Positions 22,198-34,850 of a stretch of 64,000 nucleotides of DNA are shown piece by piece. The first letter of the stretch is position 1, and each line of letters opens with the position of its first letter. The stretch spans positions 682,001-746,000 of the forward strand of contig JAVMKO010000018.1 in NCBI GenBank assembly GCA_032164245.1, written 5' to 3'. This stretch comes from Sternotherus odoratus (Eukaryota; Chordata; Testudines; Kinosternidae). The position numbers were made by a program, and so were the translations under genes. The notes under the pieces were generated by a model. That model did no database searches. It was not told the DNA's origin and saw nothing but the letters and a program-made list of their open reading frames with translations.

Positions 22198-23329
22198 TGT
22201 GCCCTTCTAGATGGGCCTTCAACAGCCATTACAAACACCACTTTGATTTTTGATAATTTAACATTAACATTAAGTATTTACAGACCTCCTGAGCCCTTTT
22301 TGTTTAATCAAGAGCTGAGCAATTTCAAAGGTGCTTTTAGAATTCAAATATCAGCTACTTGCATGCTGACAGGATTCTCAGATCTCACAGCAGTCCCTCC
22401 GATGGCTGGTATATAAGCATTCTGGACCTGGTTTTGTAGGAATTTCTAAGCCTTCTTCACAGATTTTTCAATTTATCCACCAATGATCTACCACTTCTGA
22501 GGCAGTTACAAATATGGCTTCCTTCCCTTTTTAGCATTGTCTGTCAGGTTTCACCTCAAGTTCAAACACTTTGGCCTGACCTTTCTCCCTTCTCCACTCT
22601 GCTGAAGAGAGCTCTTAAAAGGACAACACCCCTTTCCTGCCAGATAGCTGCACAAATGAGTTTCCCTTTCTTTACTTCTTACTAATTGATGAACTAGTTT
22701 TAAGAAAACCCTCTAGCAAAATCAGAGCCCTAGTAAGATATAAAATCCTTTGTTATGCTTAAAAGCTTTGGAAACATATTTTTTAAAGATGGTGACATTT
22801 CATAAACATGTCTATTGTTATGGAGATCACACAAAGTAAATTAGTGTTCCTTTTTTCTAAAAGCAATGAACATTATTATGAACACACTAAACCGCTGTGA
22901 CTGATTAATTTAAAATAATGTCTTTGTTTCAGGGAGTTAAGTATGTAGTAATCTGGAATGATTACTTTGTGAAGGTTTAAGAGTACATGTAAAATAAAAT
23001 CAGTTTAGAAATACTGATTAAGAAAATGTAAAGCAGAGAAGAACTGCATTACGTATTCTATAATATTTAATGTTGTATTCAGCAGGACAGCAGACTTGCC
23101 CTTACTACAAAGTTTTTGCAAATAAATCTCTGACAAACTTCAGGGTACATCAAAAAACCCGCAACTGACATTTTTTATTACCATATTTAGTGCTTTTAAT
23201 TAGGTGCCTTCTGCATGTCCAGTCTTCACCATCTGGCATGCAGTGAAAAACTTGCTCCATTTTCTTTAGAAAGAAATGGCAGAAGAATTATTTTTTTAAA
23301 TGCCATTTGCTTCATTTGGGTTCAGGGAT
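22198..23329. other. Unassigned AT-rich DNA
   Basis: No gene or repeat end recognised. Confidence 0.5.
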
Positions 23330-23710
23330 TTAGCTCGAAGAGGGTGATGAGAGAGGGGGAGGGAAGAGAGAAGGGAGACAGTGGGGAGAGGGCAGGGTTT
23401 GGACAGAGTGGGGGCAGGGCTTGGGGAAGAGCAGGGCTGGAGTATGGGCCACAGGTGGGCTGGGGAACTAGCTTCCCCAGTGGGCAGCTTCACCCACTGC
23501 CCATGGCAGCCGATAAGAGCGGGTCGGCTCTCGCACACCCAGTTCGCGATGCAGTCTCCTTAGGCAGAGCCGAATGCATGAGGGAGAGGGCACCGGGGTC
23601 TCAGCGGGGAGTGGTGACTCTCTCGGTATCCTATGCTGCCTCATCCCTCCCCACCCCCGTCGGGCTTCGGGGCACCAGTTTAACAATACTGCGTAGAGCT
23701 CCATAAATCC
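23330..23710. other. GC-rich patch in AT-rich surroundings
   Basis: A run of purine-rich and then GC-rich sequence stands out from its neighbours. It contains several CpG (for example gataagagcgggtcggctctcgcac). A 163-codon frame crosses it, but the translation is low complexity with no domain, and frames overlap on the other strand. It could be the inside of a DNA transposon or a small CpG island. I cannot decide. Confidence 0.4.
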
Positions 23711-26568
23711 TAGGGATGGCCCTGGCTACTAGAATCCTTTTTAACTCGTGATTCTCTACGTGTTGTATTACCAGCTTTTCCTAGGTTCCCTTAAAAAGAA
23801 AAACTACAGCCCATCTCTAATTCTTCTTTACGACATGCAAATTACAAATTAAAGATCTTCCAAAAGTGGACACTACAGTTACATATTTTATTGCTTTCAA
23901 TGCTCCATATTAATTGTTTAGGATTGCGAAACAGTTATAAATATAAAACTAGTGACTAGTTAATGACATCTACTGTGGCTTTGACATATTAGTTATTATT
24001 TCTCATGCCAAATGAGTCTCACCTGGAATTCCCAGTGGAGGGTGCATACATATGATAGGCAACAAAGAAGGAGCAACCATCTGTGTGCTTCATGCTAATG
24101 AATCTTTGGAATTAAATTATTGCTGGGTCCAGCAAGACGGCTTGCTGATCCTTCGACATGGAAGTAGTTATTACAGCCTTGGCTGAGTTTCTCTTTATGG
24201 ACGGACACTGGGCAGCATGCTCTGGGTCAGAGCAGCATCCAGACACTCTCTCTAAATCTGGCCTCTCAGATATACTCACTGGGTAGATTCCCTACCTGGT
24301 ACCATTTCTCAGGAAGTAGAATCCCCTGGTCCAGCTGCTCTAGACTAACAATGAGAATCCAAGTCTCCCCAATAACTTAATACCAGCTCTGTATGTTTTC
24401 TGCCATAAAATGGAAGATTTAATCAACACTGTAGGTCAAGCCACCCTGACGGTCATAGTCAGAAATAGAGGTAATAGAATTTGTGCACTTACATAAAGAG
24501 ATTCCAGACTGTCACAGTAGTGACTGCATCAATAGTAATTGAGAGAAGCAGGAGGAGAAGGTAGTCAATGTTGAGGTAAAGAATCAATCTGAAGACTGTA
24601 ACTTGGCTTCCAAAAGTCCAGCGCCAAACCAGGAGAAAGGGAAGATGGGATGCATGGGAAAAGGAAAGTACACGTGGAACAGGGAAGATTGCTGGAAAGC
24701 TTTGCAAACAACTGAATTGCAAAAAAGCAACAAATAGCACACAAATAGGTATCACATACATCTCAGACAGTTCTATCAATCTTGGGAATTTGGAGCCTTG
24801 AAATAATGGTTGAGCAGAGATTAAAAGTGTGAAATCTCCTCTGCACATGGCATTATGGAGCTCAAATAACAAACACTCATCTCTTTCTGCTTCCTAGAGT
24901 TGTTTTTAAAATGTGGCAACAAAGCATGTGAGAGCATTTTGGAGGTAGCCGATGCTTCCTATTAAAATTCCTTGTATAGTTTATGGAAAATTATAGAATT
25001 CAAATAACATCTAATAATAGTCCACCTCTCTAATCTAAACAGCTATCTATTTTCATTTAGCACGAGTTAACAAAAATCCATCTTTTTAAATAATCACCCT
25101 GCACAAGTCAACTGCATTACATAAAAAAAAGAATCATTAAAACCGACAATTCTCACAATACCACAGAGTCAGGCAATTATAAGGCACTTTTAATGAGTAA
25201 TTTAGGTAATTAAAAAAGTCAAACATATAATATGCAAGGAACACTTCCAGTGAATTACTGCTTGGTGTCTCTGTGCACTTTGCTCTCCAGTTCTGGCCTA
25301 TGGCCGTTGTTATGCAAGTGCAGTCTTCCGCCCATATTTCTGTTTGGCTGGATAATGGCGAAAGAAGATTTTCTGCATAAGCTCAGGCTAAGATTCATAG
25401 TTAAATCATATGCATTACTGACTCATTTAAAGTATGGTAGGTAACGCTGCTTGAATTCAATGTGCATGCTCTGTCTGATCTAGGATATGCAATTTATTGG
25501 CTACATTCTAGTAGGAGAACTTTATGGTTTGCTGTCATGATAAATAAAAGTTTATGGCATAATGGAATTAATATTTACTTTGAAAGCTAGGTAGACTATG
25601 CAAATAAAATGGCTATAGATAGAATCATTTTAACCAGTGGTAGTTTTTAAATGCTGTAAATTGACAAGAGAACTCACAGTAAGCACCAAGCTCCAATGCC
25701 CTCCAGTCATTAATAACCCTTCAGATTTCATGTTTTAATCAAAACTTTTCCATATATTTTATACAATTACTGTAGTTCAAAAAATGTTAATTGAAAAGTA
25801 TGCCAAATTACATATTGAACAGCCTCAGAGCTGGGGAGATTTCTCTTCCCACCGAGAATGCCCTGTGTGTGGAAATATTGGAAGGATCCTGGCTTTCTAC
25901 CACACCATCTGAGAGGCACTCAGAATGCTTAGTAAGCATTCGCCCCACCTCTCCCCTCCCTCCACCCAATTTTTTTCTTAAAGAAAGCGGGGGATGGGGG
26001 GGGAAATTATTTTGCTTTCCTTCACCTAACTAAGATAGCTTACTGGGACTGGCACATTTTTTCCTAATTACAAAATTACTCTATTATTATTATGCAGTAG
26101 TAGAAAAAGTACTTAAAGTCCAAATCAATTCTTTAATTGTTGAAATCTGTTTGAAGCGAGGAAAAGATTTTTCTTAAAACTAGAACAGTTAAGCACAGTG
26201 ATCATTAAACCAGCTAACTAGTTTATAACATGTAACAGAATGCACACAGCCACATGTTCTCCATGCACAAGTTTCCAACATGAGGCCATGAAACATCACA
26301 ATAATCCGCTTGGAATCTTTCCTAAAGGCGTCAGGTAAGGCACTGGCACCACCCCTGAACAGCCTGGTTTTAGCCTTCAGCTCCTTGACTTCCAATTAAA
26401 GCGGTAATTATTGTGGAGGAGCCTGGGTAGAAAGTGTTTCTCACTGAAGTCCAAACTCTGCCCTTTAATGGGGCCACAAAGACAAACTTCCTACCAAAGA
26501 CAAAAGGCGTTGCATACCTGTGCACAAGTGCAGAATTTGCTATTGTGTTTGTCATAAACATCACCCCC
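23711..26568. other. Unassigned AT-rich DNA
   Basis: No supported gene. A 127-codon minus-strand frame (24489-24872) is hydrophobic but lies in sequence without other coding signs. AT-rich blocks at 25.0-25.6 kb have many TAAT words. Confidence 0.45.
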
Positions 26569-26613
26569 CCTCCTGAGAGAAGAGCTAAAAACCTCCTGAG
26601 ATAAGAGCTAAAT
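26569..26613. repeat. Short tandem duplication, 23-bp unit
   Basis: CCTCCTGAGAGAAGAGCTAA is followed at once by CCTCCTGAGATAAGAGCTAA, two copies with one substitution in the core. It is preceded by a C run. Confidence 0.75.
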
Positions 26614-26904
26614 CAGTCAGAAGATGAGGAGATGTGCAGGAAGGAGAAAACTTCCTCAAGTCTAGAGCAGTTGCCTTGATGCAAATTCCTCATAACTAAA
26701 TATTTTCTTTATAAAAAACACGGCTGGAAAAAGAAAATGTTCACATCTGACATCTTCAGCCAGGTCAATACTAACCAATAGGAAGAGCTAATCATCTTGG
26801 GCTTGCACAAATCGTGACCCTGCAGATATGAGCATCAACAGCAGAAGAAAATATATCAACATATTCTAAGGGGAAAAAACAAAATACTATTTGTACTTGC
26901 ACAA

Positions 26905-26990
26905 AATAGAGATGATTTTCATCGGAGGATCTCAAAGCCCTTTATAAATAATGATTAAGCCGCACAATATTCTCTATGTGATACAAAGAC
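26905..26990 (+). repeat. Ancient MIR/L2-like fragment
   Basis: 'ggatctcaaagccctttataaataatgattaagcc' resembles the conserved 'atctcaaagcgctttacaaacattaattaa' region of old amniote L2/MIR-type repeats. It is diverged, with no clear ends. Confidence 0.5.
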
Positions 26991-29900
26991 AATGAGCCAA
27001 GGGACCGAAGAATTCCAAGTGATCATAACCCAAGCCATTGTTTTGGGCTTCCGATATTTCTCCCTCATTACCCACGGTCACAGTATGCTGAGCCAGCCTG
27101 TCAGGTATCTGGGATCCACAAAGGTCACACAGGAGGCTGATCTGAAAATCCAATGCAATGGGAAGAATGTCAACAAAGCCAGAAGTCACAGCCTCCTGTG
27201 GTACATTATAAAAAGGACACTGGCAAAAATGAGTTGGGGGGAAATAAACCAATCTTCCTGATCAGTTTTGCATTTGCAATATAGAAGCAATCTATAGCAG
27301 TAATTTTTGCTCAGTTAAAAATAGCAGGTGCTGATCAAGAATAGCAGCTTTATTTCCTAAATCAACATGGAGGAAAATATCCTTTTCCTAGACTGACCAA
27401 TTTGGAAATCTCAGTAAAGTGTTGATATGCTTGATAACTCTCATTTATTTTTCAGCGATCAAACTCTGCATTGTTTGCCTTCTGCAGTCATGGGCAAGTC
27501 ATAAAAAAGCTGAATGAGTGGGAACTGTATAGGTAGAAACAGGAGTAAATAAAATCTTTGATAAATGCCTGTGCTTAAAACTGGGGGGAGAGAGAGATGG
27601 GACAGGTGTGACAAGAAAAAATAACCTACTCAGCTTTCTGAAGCTCAGAGCCACCTCTAGTTGAAAAGGCATTAAAATACATCACTTGGGTCCCAAGGGG
27701 AAACATACTATATCCTGTATGGATACATCTGTACTATGATAGCACGGAGCTTTCCTGGTCAGGATTAAGAAAGGACCAAATCTATTTATATTTTGAACGC
27801 TGTATAGCTTGGAAGCTAGATAAAGCAAAGGTAACATTAGCAAGCACAGCATTTGCACTACATAGCTTTCATGAACAACTTTCAATTTTTATGCATAAAA
27901 CATTTTTCCCCTTACATTTTATTAACAATTTGTTTATGACAACAGGAATACAAAAATTGCAGTCAAAGTACAACCATAAACAGTAACACTCACATAGTAT
28001 TATAGAATGTATTTAGGTTAGACAGAAGACATAATCCTCAAAACATATTTATAGTACTGTAAAATGTTGCACTCCTTAGCAGCATGGGGCCTTTTTATGG
28101 AATAATACACCATATTTGTTCCAATAAGTGACAAGAACTGGCTATAAGCAGAACAGGGAAAAGCTGTTCTGGAAATGTAACTTGTGGGAAGAGAGTCCTG
28201 AGAGACTGCGCTATGGTGATGAAGGTCAGGAAGAGTTAAGTGGTCAATTTCATGACACAGTTCTCCCAGTGACAATCACTGTCACATGTAGCACTGTAGA
28301 GATTCCAAGAGACCCATGGTCTAGCCAGATGCAATACCATGTCAATGTCCTAGGACTAGCCTTCAAACCCTGCATGCAGAAATTCCAATTTGCAGACAGA
28401 TGCTCAATGCACCGTTATTTCCTAAGACTTCAGGCTGATTTCCCCTTCTTGTTATCAGAATTCACCAAACAGTTAAGCAAATATGATCTTGCAATTACTA
28501 CATCCAGGTTGAGGTGGGTTTTTTCCTGTTCTGTTGTTGTAGAACATTTTATGACAATAACAATGTCAGTATTTTTATATCATTTTCTATAAGTTTGCAG
28601 CATTCCAAATTAAGTGAAGTAATCTGCTTTCATTTACATCAGGAAGGGTCCAAAAGCCCATGATAATTCAGCTACTAAACAATCACAAAAGGTTTAAGCT
28701 GATCTGTCAGAGTCAAAACTCAAACAAGTGCTACGTTATAGAAATCAACATGTAATAAATACAACTTTGTAGAGCTGCAGAGTTAAGTAACAGAATCAGA
28801 AGTATAAAATAGTCAGTTATAAAGGGTTAGAGGAACAAAAAACACAGGGCAAGAGAAGAGGGTGTTGTTCAGCTGACATTTGGAATGAAATGAAGAGTTA
28901 TGGAGACAGAGATATTAGTACACTTACTGCAGTTGGTGGGGGTAGCAAAGGAGGCGGCTCTCTCAACAGAGGAATGGTGTGAATGGACAGATAAAGGGCT
29001 TGTGTCAGCGCAGTGGAAAGGACTGAAGATGGGTCTAATGAGACAGGTTCTGTGCTGCAGGCTGGAGCAGGACACAGACTGCTTAGTAGAAAAGGTGATT
29101 AAAGAATTCAAACAAATCAGTCACATCTTTGCTGCCCAAGTCAGGAGCCCCTAGAGATCAACTTTATTAGTTCCCCTACAACAAGAACATTAGATATACA
29201 ACAGAGTGATGTTAACATTGGGTAGCCACAAGGTGGCAGTAGAAATATGAAAACGCAGCAATGAATGAATATATTACCATACAATTATAATACTCAGAGA
29301 CTTTGCAAAGATTAAGCCATTGCTAAGGGTAACCTAATGTCCAGGCTATTTCTCAGACAAGTAAGTAGTGGGAAAGGATTAGTTTTCCTTTTTTCCAAAT
29401 AATAAAATTTCTCTAGAATTTTCACTGCGGGATAGTGGTGTTTGAATGCTCTTGCTATGGAATTAGTACATTAAAATCCCTTTTGCCCTTCCCATCCCAG
29501 AGTGTGTCAGGAAAACCCAAAGAACAGTTTCTGATTCAGCTAATTCCTCCTGCCTTCCAGTGTAATTTTTCCAAGCTTTGGTTGAAGGATGATCTTGCAA
29601 GGTGCTGAGTAATCTCAGCTCACAGGCACTCCCATGAGAAACGTTCCAGCTAATTGACTCCAGAAATAGAATATTCGGTTTGTTAAAGGGCTGTCTGTAT
29701 CTTGTTTTCAAGTGCAGCATATTCCCTGAATGTAAAGCACCCCTAGGCCTGTCAACCCCACCACATCCTCAGGCATCATCAACTTCCTTAAGATGGCCTA
29801 ACATCTCATTAGTGCTTTTGAGTTTAAACTGCTTATTTAACACTTTCACAACAAGATTATTTTCCAAGAACTGGTTATTTTGCACACACTTTGGAACTCA

Positions 29901-30440
29901 AGTGAGAGTGTATATAAGCAACTGACAGAGCAGCAGGCTGAATGGACAATCACAGTTTTAACATCCACTATTTAGATGCACAGAGTCCATCCTCATTTGT
30001 CATGTACAAAGCATTTAGAGTCTTGAATGCCTGACTAAAACTTGCATTAAAGAATCTGCACACAATTTTGGGGCTAATTGGTAAGCACAACTTCTACAAT
30101 TGCACATGCAAATAGGATGTTAACATTAATATGGACAGACTCAATTGTCAGTTTGCACGCACAATCTCCTATTTAAAAGAGGAAACACTGTATGCAGACT
30201 TTAGAGAGCACAGTTATACAGACCCCCTTGTTTTAAAAAATCAGACACTTGTATCCAGGCAGTGTGTCCCCAAGAGCTCTGTAAAAATCATCTCTTCATT
30301 CAAATGGTTCTTTGACCTTTAGGAAATCTAGGCAATTTCATTACATTTTTTTTCCCGTGTCTCTCTTCATTCTCTCTATGGAGATGGCATTCCATAGCCA
30401 TTAAGAATTTTCCAATAGCTCCACTTTGACCTTCATAGTT
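26991..30440. other. Unassigned non-coding DNA
   Basis: No gene, RNA or transposon end recognised. A 154-codon plus frame (28128-28592) shows no motif and no supporting context, and is treated as chance. Confidence 0.45.
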
Positions 30441-30444
30441 TATA

Positions 30445-30565
30445 TATTTTCTGCAACATGGCAATAGCTAGCATACATACAATGCTTTATATTTCAAAAG
30501 TGCTATACAAAAACTAATTCTCATATCATGCCAGTATGATAGTTGAATAAACATTATCCTACACA
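30445..30565 (+). repeat. Ancient MIR/L2-like fragment
   Basis: 'acaatgctttatatttcaaaagtgctatacaaaaactaattctca' followed by a 'cattatcc' word fits the same old amniote repeat pattern as at 26905-26990. It lies next to an inverted repeat. Confidence 0.45.
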
Positions 30566-30571
30566 GTGGTT

Positions 30572-30697
30572 GCCATTAAAAAGTCAGCATTTGCTAAATG
30601 TTACCACATAGTGAAACCCAGTTTTCTGCTCTACTTAGAATAGGAAATATCTGTGGTAATTGTGGTAAACAGTTGATAAAGTTGACTTTTTAATGGC
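30572..30697. repeat. Imperfect inverted repeat, possible MITE
   Basis: The left arm 30572-30608 and right arm 30661-30697 are inverted copies: a perfect 15-bp end GCCATTAAAAAGTCA against TGACTTTTTAATGGC, then partial pairing out to TTACCACA/TGTGGTAA, around a spacer of about 52 bp. No convincing target duplication is seen. Confidence 0.65.
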
Positions 30698-30958
30698 TGC
30701 TTGTACATGAAGAAACTATAATAAGTTGCCTTCATCTTAACATAACTACTCAGGCTGCAAGCAGCTCTCTGTCCCAGTAGACTCCTATGCCCACAAAGAG
30801 CTGTTTGCAGGACTAGGACCTAAGATTACAGGCATTATATGAATTATGTTAGCTGACTTCCTTCCTACTGTGTTCTGTCTGGTCAGAAGTCTAAGTGCAC
30901 CAAATAAAAAGAATTACTTTTGCCTTTCAAAAAATTCCCAATAGCATTTAAGACTCTG

Positions 30959-31027
30959 GTCCTGATTTTGATCTCACTGCATTCACTTCTGATTTGCATG
31001 GTTATAAATAAGATCAGAATCAAATCC
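30959..31027. repeat. Ancient short palindromic repeat (MITE-like)
   Basis: The ends GTCCTGATTTTGATCTCACT and AGATCAGAATCAAATCC form imperfect inverted repeats about 70 bp apart. The layout is the same as at 2906-2990 and 44161-44253. Confidence 0.5.
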
Positions 31028-32994
31028 TCTCTCTTCCAAATAGGAATTTCTGAAATCAGGATGTTAATTCACCTGTTCTGTAGAGACAGTTATGAAGTAG
31101 ATGGCATGTTATTGATAACAGGAAGTCATCTTTATTGTAATCTCGATGTTAGAGGTATACAATTAAATGTTTTAATTCCTAAAATGTTCCCCCCAAAACC
31201 CAAACAACAACAGTGATATCACACAAAGAGCTCAAGTAGATATGTTGTACAACATTCAGAAACTCAGCATTTTTTGTCAAAGTTGTTATCTCAGTCACAG
31301 CTGACATTATAAGATTACAAAACACATACTGTTTAATAATCTAGAAAGTGTGTGATCATATGGACCCATACAAAAATAGTAAACCTGCTAATCTTATGAG
31401 GAACTGCAGTGGATTCAAAGTACTTTCCTCCATTTATAGTCCTTTAGAAACTGAGTAGCTGGAGGAGAATTATTTGCCTTTCAAATGAGTTCCAGTTAAA
31501 CATGTGAAGGTCACAGCAAGAAAAGAAAGGAGGGATCCTAAAGTTGTTATCCATGATAAATGCAGCAATAAAAATAATGTGGCACGGTTCCTCACTGGAC
31601 GAGAAAAGGAGCCTGTCAGGATCAGATATGCCAAAAGGTGTTGACAATGAGATTTTAGGCAGGAATTACAAAGATATCAGCAGTAACTGGAGTGCAGGTT
31701 GCTTCACAAGCAAAAACAGAGTAACATCTCATGTTATTTAGGAGTTTTTAGAGCTGAGCACATAGTTATTGCCCGTCTATGCACTAGACACTGCCATTAT
31801 GTGACTATGTGATTTCTAAGAATTCCCAATGAAAGGTGCTGGCGATAGTCAAATTGTACTTGATTCTGATTTGTGAGCCAAGGGCCAAGCAATGAAATCC
31901 ATAGAAAAGAGATGGAACTAGTGAAAAATCAGTTTCAAAACTAACTTAACTAGAACGAGTTAACTGGTTTGGTCAATTCAGCCACAATTCTGGTTTACTC
32001 TGGTGTTAAATTAGGGGAAACTAATTTCTACTGAGAAAAAAAATCTACAGATGTATAAAAATATCCATCATGAAAATAATACTTTAAATCTTCAAAATTA
32101 AGACACGTTTTTCAGGGCACATTCCTTGCCAGCATGTTCTCATTAAAAGTGTCTAGTCTACTGAGGGTGGCCTAAAGGGAGCCCCAAGTGAACACAGACT
32201 ATCGTCTCTGACTGATAAATTAGGGTGGCTCTTTTTAAACTTATTTTTCTAAATTGCCAAGATGTAAAAATTGTTTTGCAAACACTATCAGGAGGAAGTT
32301 CAGTCCAATAAACCTCAACCTTCAGCTCAAATCCTTGGCACGTTAAACAGAGACTATATATTGAGCAATCCAATCTCCATATATTTTATTCTCAAAATAT
32401 TTCATTTCTAGCCACCAATCTTTAGATCTCCTATTTGATTTTGTTTCCATAAATGGATTTTTCATAGTGCGGGTAGAAAACATATTTCATTTAAAATTTC
32501 TTCAAACTGAAAGAGTCAATATAAATGTCACTGTGTATTTGTGCTTTTCATTCTCCCCCATGGCACAAACCCCTGGATTATGGGCATATAAGGTTGTGTA
32601 TTAATGACTCATTTCAAATTTGTATTCTTGTTCTAATATTTTCTTTAATAAGGATTTTTAACAATAGAGGTCTGTCCTATACTAATTTTCTTATTAATTA
32701 TAGTGTCAATAATTAACAAATACATTAAATGTTTGGGTTTTTGTTTTTGGATTTTTCAGAATGGAAAAAGAAAGACCATTCCTTTTACTTAAAAAAAGGA
32801 GCAGCTTTTAGAAGACAAATATGTTGAGGTACGAGTTAGAAAATGTTTACTTTAGTCCTAATGAAGCACACTGATTTGTTGATCTCTTTTCATTGGTATC
32901 CACAATAACTACTGACTACAAAGAGACAAGATGCAAATACCTCTCTGGCATGCAAGTGACAACGTCAGAGGGCACGCCCTGGTTTTAATGACAC
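31028..32994. other. Unassigned non-coding DNA
   Basis: No gene or clear repeat. The AT-rich stretch near 31.9-32.1 kb could hold a decayed transposon, but the ends are not defined. Confidence 0.45.
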
Positions 32995-32997
32995 CTA

Positions 32998-33760
32998 AGC
33001 CTTGTCTATCTATACCATAATATTTTGTCGACAAAAGACAGCTTTTGTTGACAAAACAGTGAATGCATGCACTGTGAGGTGACATTTGGTGGCAAAAATG
33101 CCATTTTGATGACAAAATAAAACTATCCCTACGTAAGATATAAGGCTTTTTGTACAAATTTTTTGTTGACAAAGTGTCACCACACTGGGTTTGCTTTAAT
33201 TGGCCTGCGGGAGGTGACTCACAATGCACCTCTGCCCTGCAGCCAGGTAAACTACCACCCACCCTTCCCCCATAGGAGCCCCGGGAATTTTTGAAATTCC
33301 ATTCCCTGTTGGCTCTGTTTAGAGAGGTCTCATCGTATTTTCCCAGGTGACCATGGCGGGTTATCGCAGAAAACGCTCTCCCATTTGCACCACTGCAGAC
33401 GGCTGGATCTGCTCAGTATAGGGGACAGGATCTCTCACTGAGAGGATAAGCAGGGAAGTGAAGGTACGTCTACTACACACATGTAGCTTCCGTCTTGGTC
33501 CCTATACTGCTCGCCTGTGTGCCACTTTGGCCCTTGTACAAATGATTATCGAATGGCGCAGGAAAGTTTCCTACCATGGGGAAGGAACAAAGCAGCTCCC
33601 CAAAGGAACCTTAGGCAAAGGATTGCCGAGTACCTCCAGGAAACTTTCCTGGAGATCTCTCCAGAGGATTCCCATGAATCCTAATACTGATTTTTATTAT
33701 AGCACTTTTTGAGAGTTGACAGAACTTCTGTTGACAAAACTCTGTAGTGTAGACAAGGCC
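32998..33760. mobile_element. Harbinger-like DNA transposon, internally deleted
   Basis: The terminal inverted repeats are AGCCTTGTCTATCT at the left and AGTGTAGACAAGGCC at the right. CTA flanks both sides (32995-32997, 33761-33763), in keeping with the 3-bp duplications of PIF/Harbinger elements. Subterminal copies of TTGACAAAA occur at both ends. Inside, a short piece reads 'EYLQETFLEISPEDSHE' on the plus strand and another 'MAGYRRKRSPICT', apparent remnants of an element-encoded protein without a full frame. The 763-bp length suggests a non-autonomous derivative. Superfamily is inferred from end type and duplication length. Confidence 0.7.
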
Positions 33761-33763
33761 CTA

Positions 33764-34744
33764 GATGCTACATGCCACATTCCACATTCATTCCCATCTC
33801 TAATTGCACAGTAATTGCAACGGAAAATGTTCAGACAGATTTTAGCCATTGCTACTGTAAGTATTTTAATCAGGCAAGACCTTGTACTTGGCTCTAGGGA
33901 AAGTTCCTTCTTCATTTAACTGGAGATACCAGGTCTCCATTTTGGGGCCAGCACTCGTGATAATGAAGCATGTTTCCAACAACAGAATTAGAATGTAGAG
34001 ACAGTCTCCTCTCTGACCTTTTCCTTAGACAGTGCCGGTGACTCCGGGCTTTGCCCTCATGCCCCTGCTGGAGATTCTGCCTGCTCAGGGCATCCCCAGT
34101 TGACAATGGACCAGCAGAGCCTAGGAATAATTCACACACTGCGCTCCCCACTCTGGCTTCCGAGAAAGAGCTAGAGTATATCCCCAGCTGACAGGTAGCC
34201 CCTTAAGGATCACTACCAGCAGCACACTACAGAAGATCCAAGCTGCTCTACCACAAGCCTAGAGCTGGAAGCAATAAGGGAATTACATCCAGGTTACATC
34301 CAGGTAACTGACTGACCGTAGAGAGGAGAGTCTGTCGATGCCCAGCGCAGGATAGGTGCAACAAAGAAGCGTTAATGGGGATTCTCACAGAAATTTTCCA
34401 TATATTTGAAATCAGGCCTCTTTCTCATTAACATATTCCTCTGTTTGTGTACTGCAGCTGGATCACCATCACATATTAAGTACAAGGCCTGCACCCAATG
34501 ACTCAGCAATCACCCAGGATCTATTTGTTTCTGCTAGTTCCCACAATTTGTTAGATACTTTCCTCATCTCCAAAGGGCTTGCACTCTAAAACGACCGAAC
34601 AGATAGGGACGGAAGGAAGATAAAGAGAAACAAACAAATAATATGGAGAGGTGATGATTGTACATCATGGGCAGATGATCCCAGATTACTCTACCAGGTG
34701 GGAAGCCAGGATGGAGTCCAATAATTACTAATGATGATGATAAG
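33764..34744. other. Unassigned non-coding DNA
   Basis: No gene recognised. A small direct repeat (acatccaggt twice) lies near 34285-34305. Confidence 0.45.
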
Positions 34745-34850
34745 CTCTCATACAATTCTTTACATCCGTAGATCTCCAAGTACAGTATTTACCAAGGGGA
34801 TCAGCAGCATTCTTCCCATTTTACAGATGGGGGATATGACCCACAACCCA
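34745..34850 (+). repeat. Ancient MIR/L2-like fragment
   Basis: 'ccgtagatctccaagtacagtatttaccaaggggatcagcagcattcttcccattttacagatggggga' matches the common pattern 'gtagatctcaaagcactttacaaaggag...ccccattttacagatggggaaa'. This is the clearest of the four such fragments in the window. Confidence 0.65.

Noticed and set aside
23215..23706. 163-codon frame across the GC-rich patch
   Set aside because: Low-complexity Gly/Arg/Glu-rich translation caused by base composition. Frames are open on the other strand as well.
24489..24872. 127-codon hydrophobic minus-strand frame
   Set aside because: Looks membrane-like only because of T-rich codons. No family match and no neighbouring exon signs.
28128..28592. 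154-codon plus-strand frame
   Set aside because: No recognisable domain, signal or splice context, ordinary base composition, and a frame of this length is expected by chance in 64 kb.
32909..33262. 117-codon minus-strand frame
   Set aside because: Runs across the end of the Harbinger-like element into its flank, so it is a chance frame.
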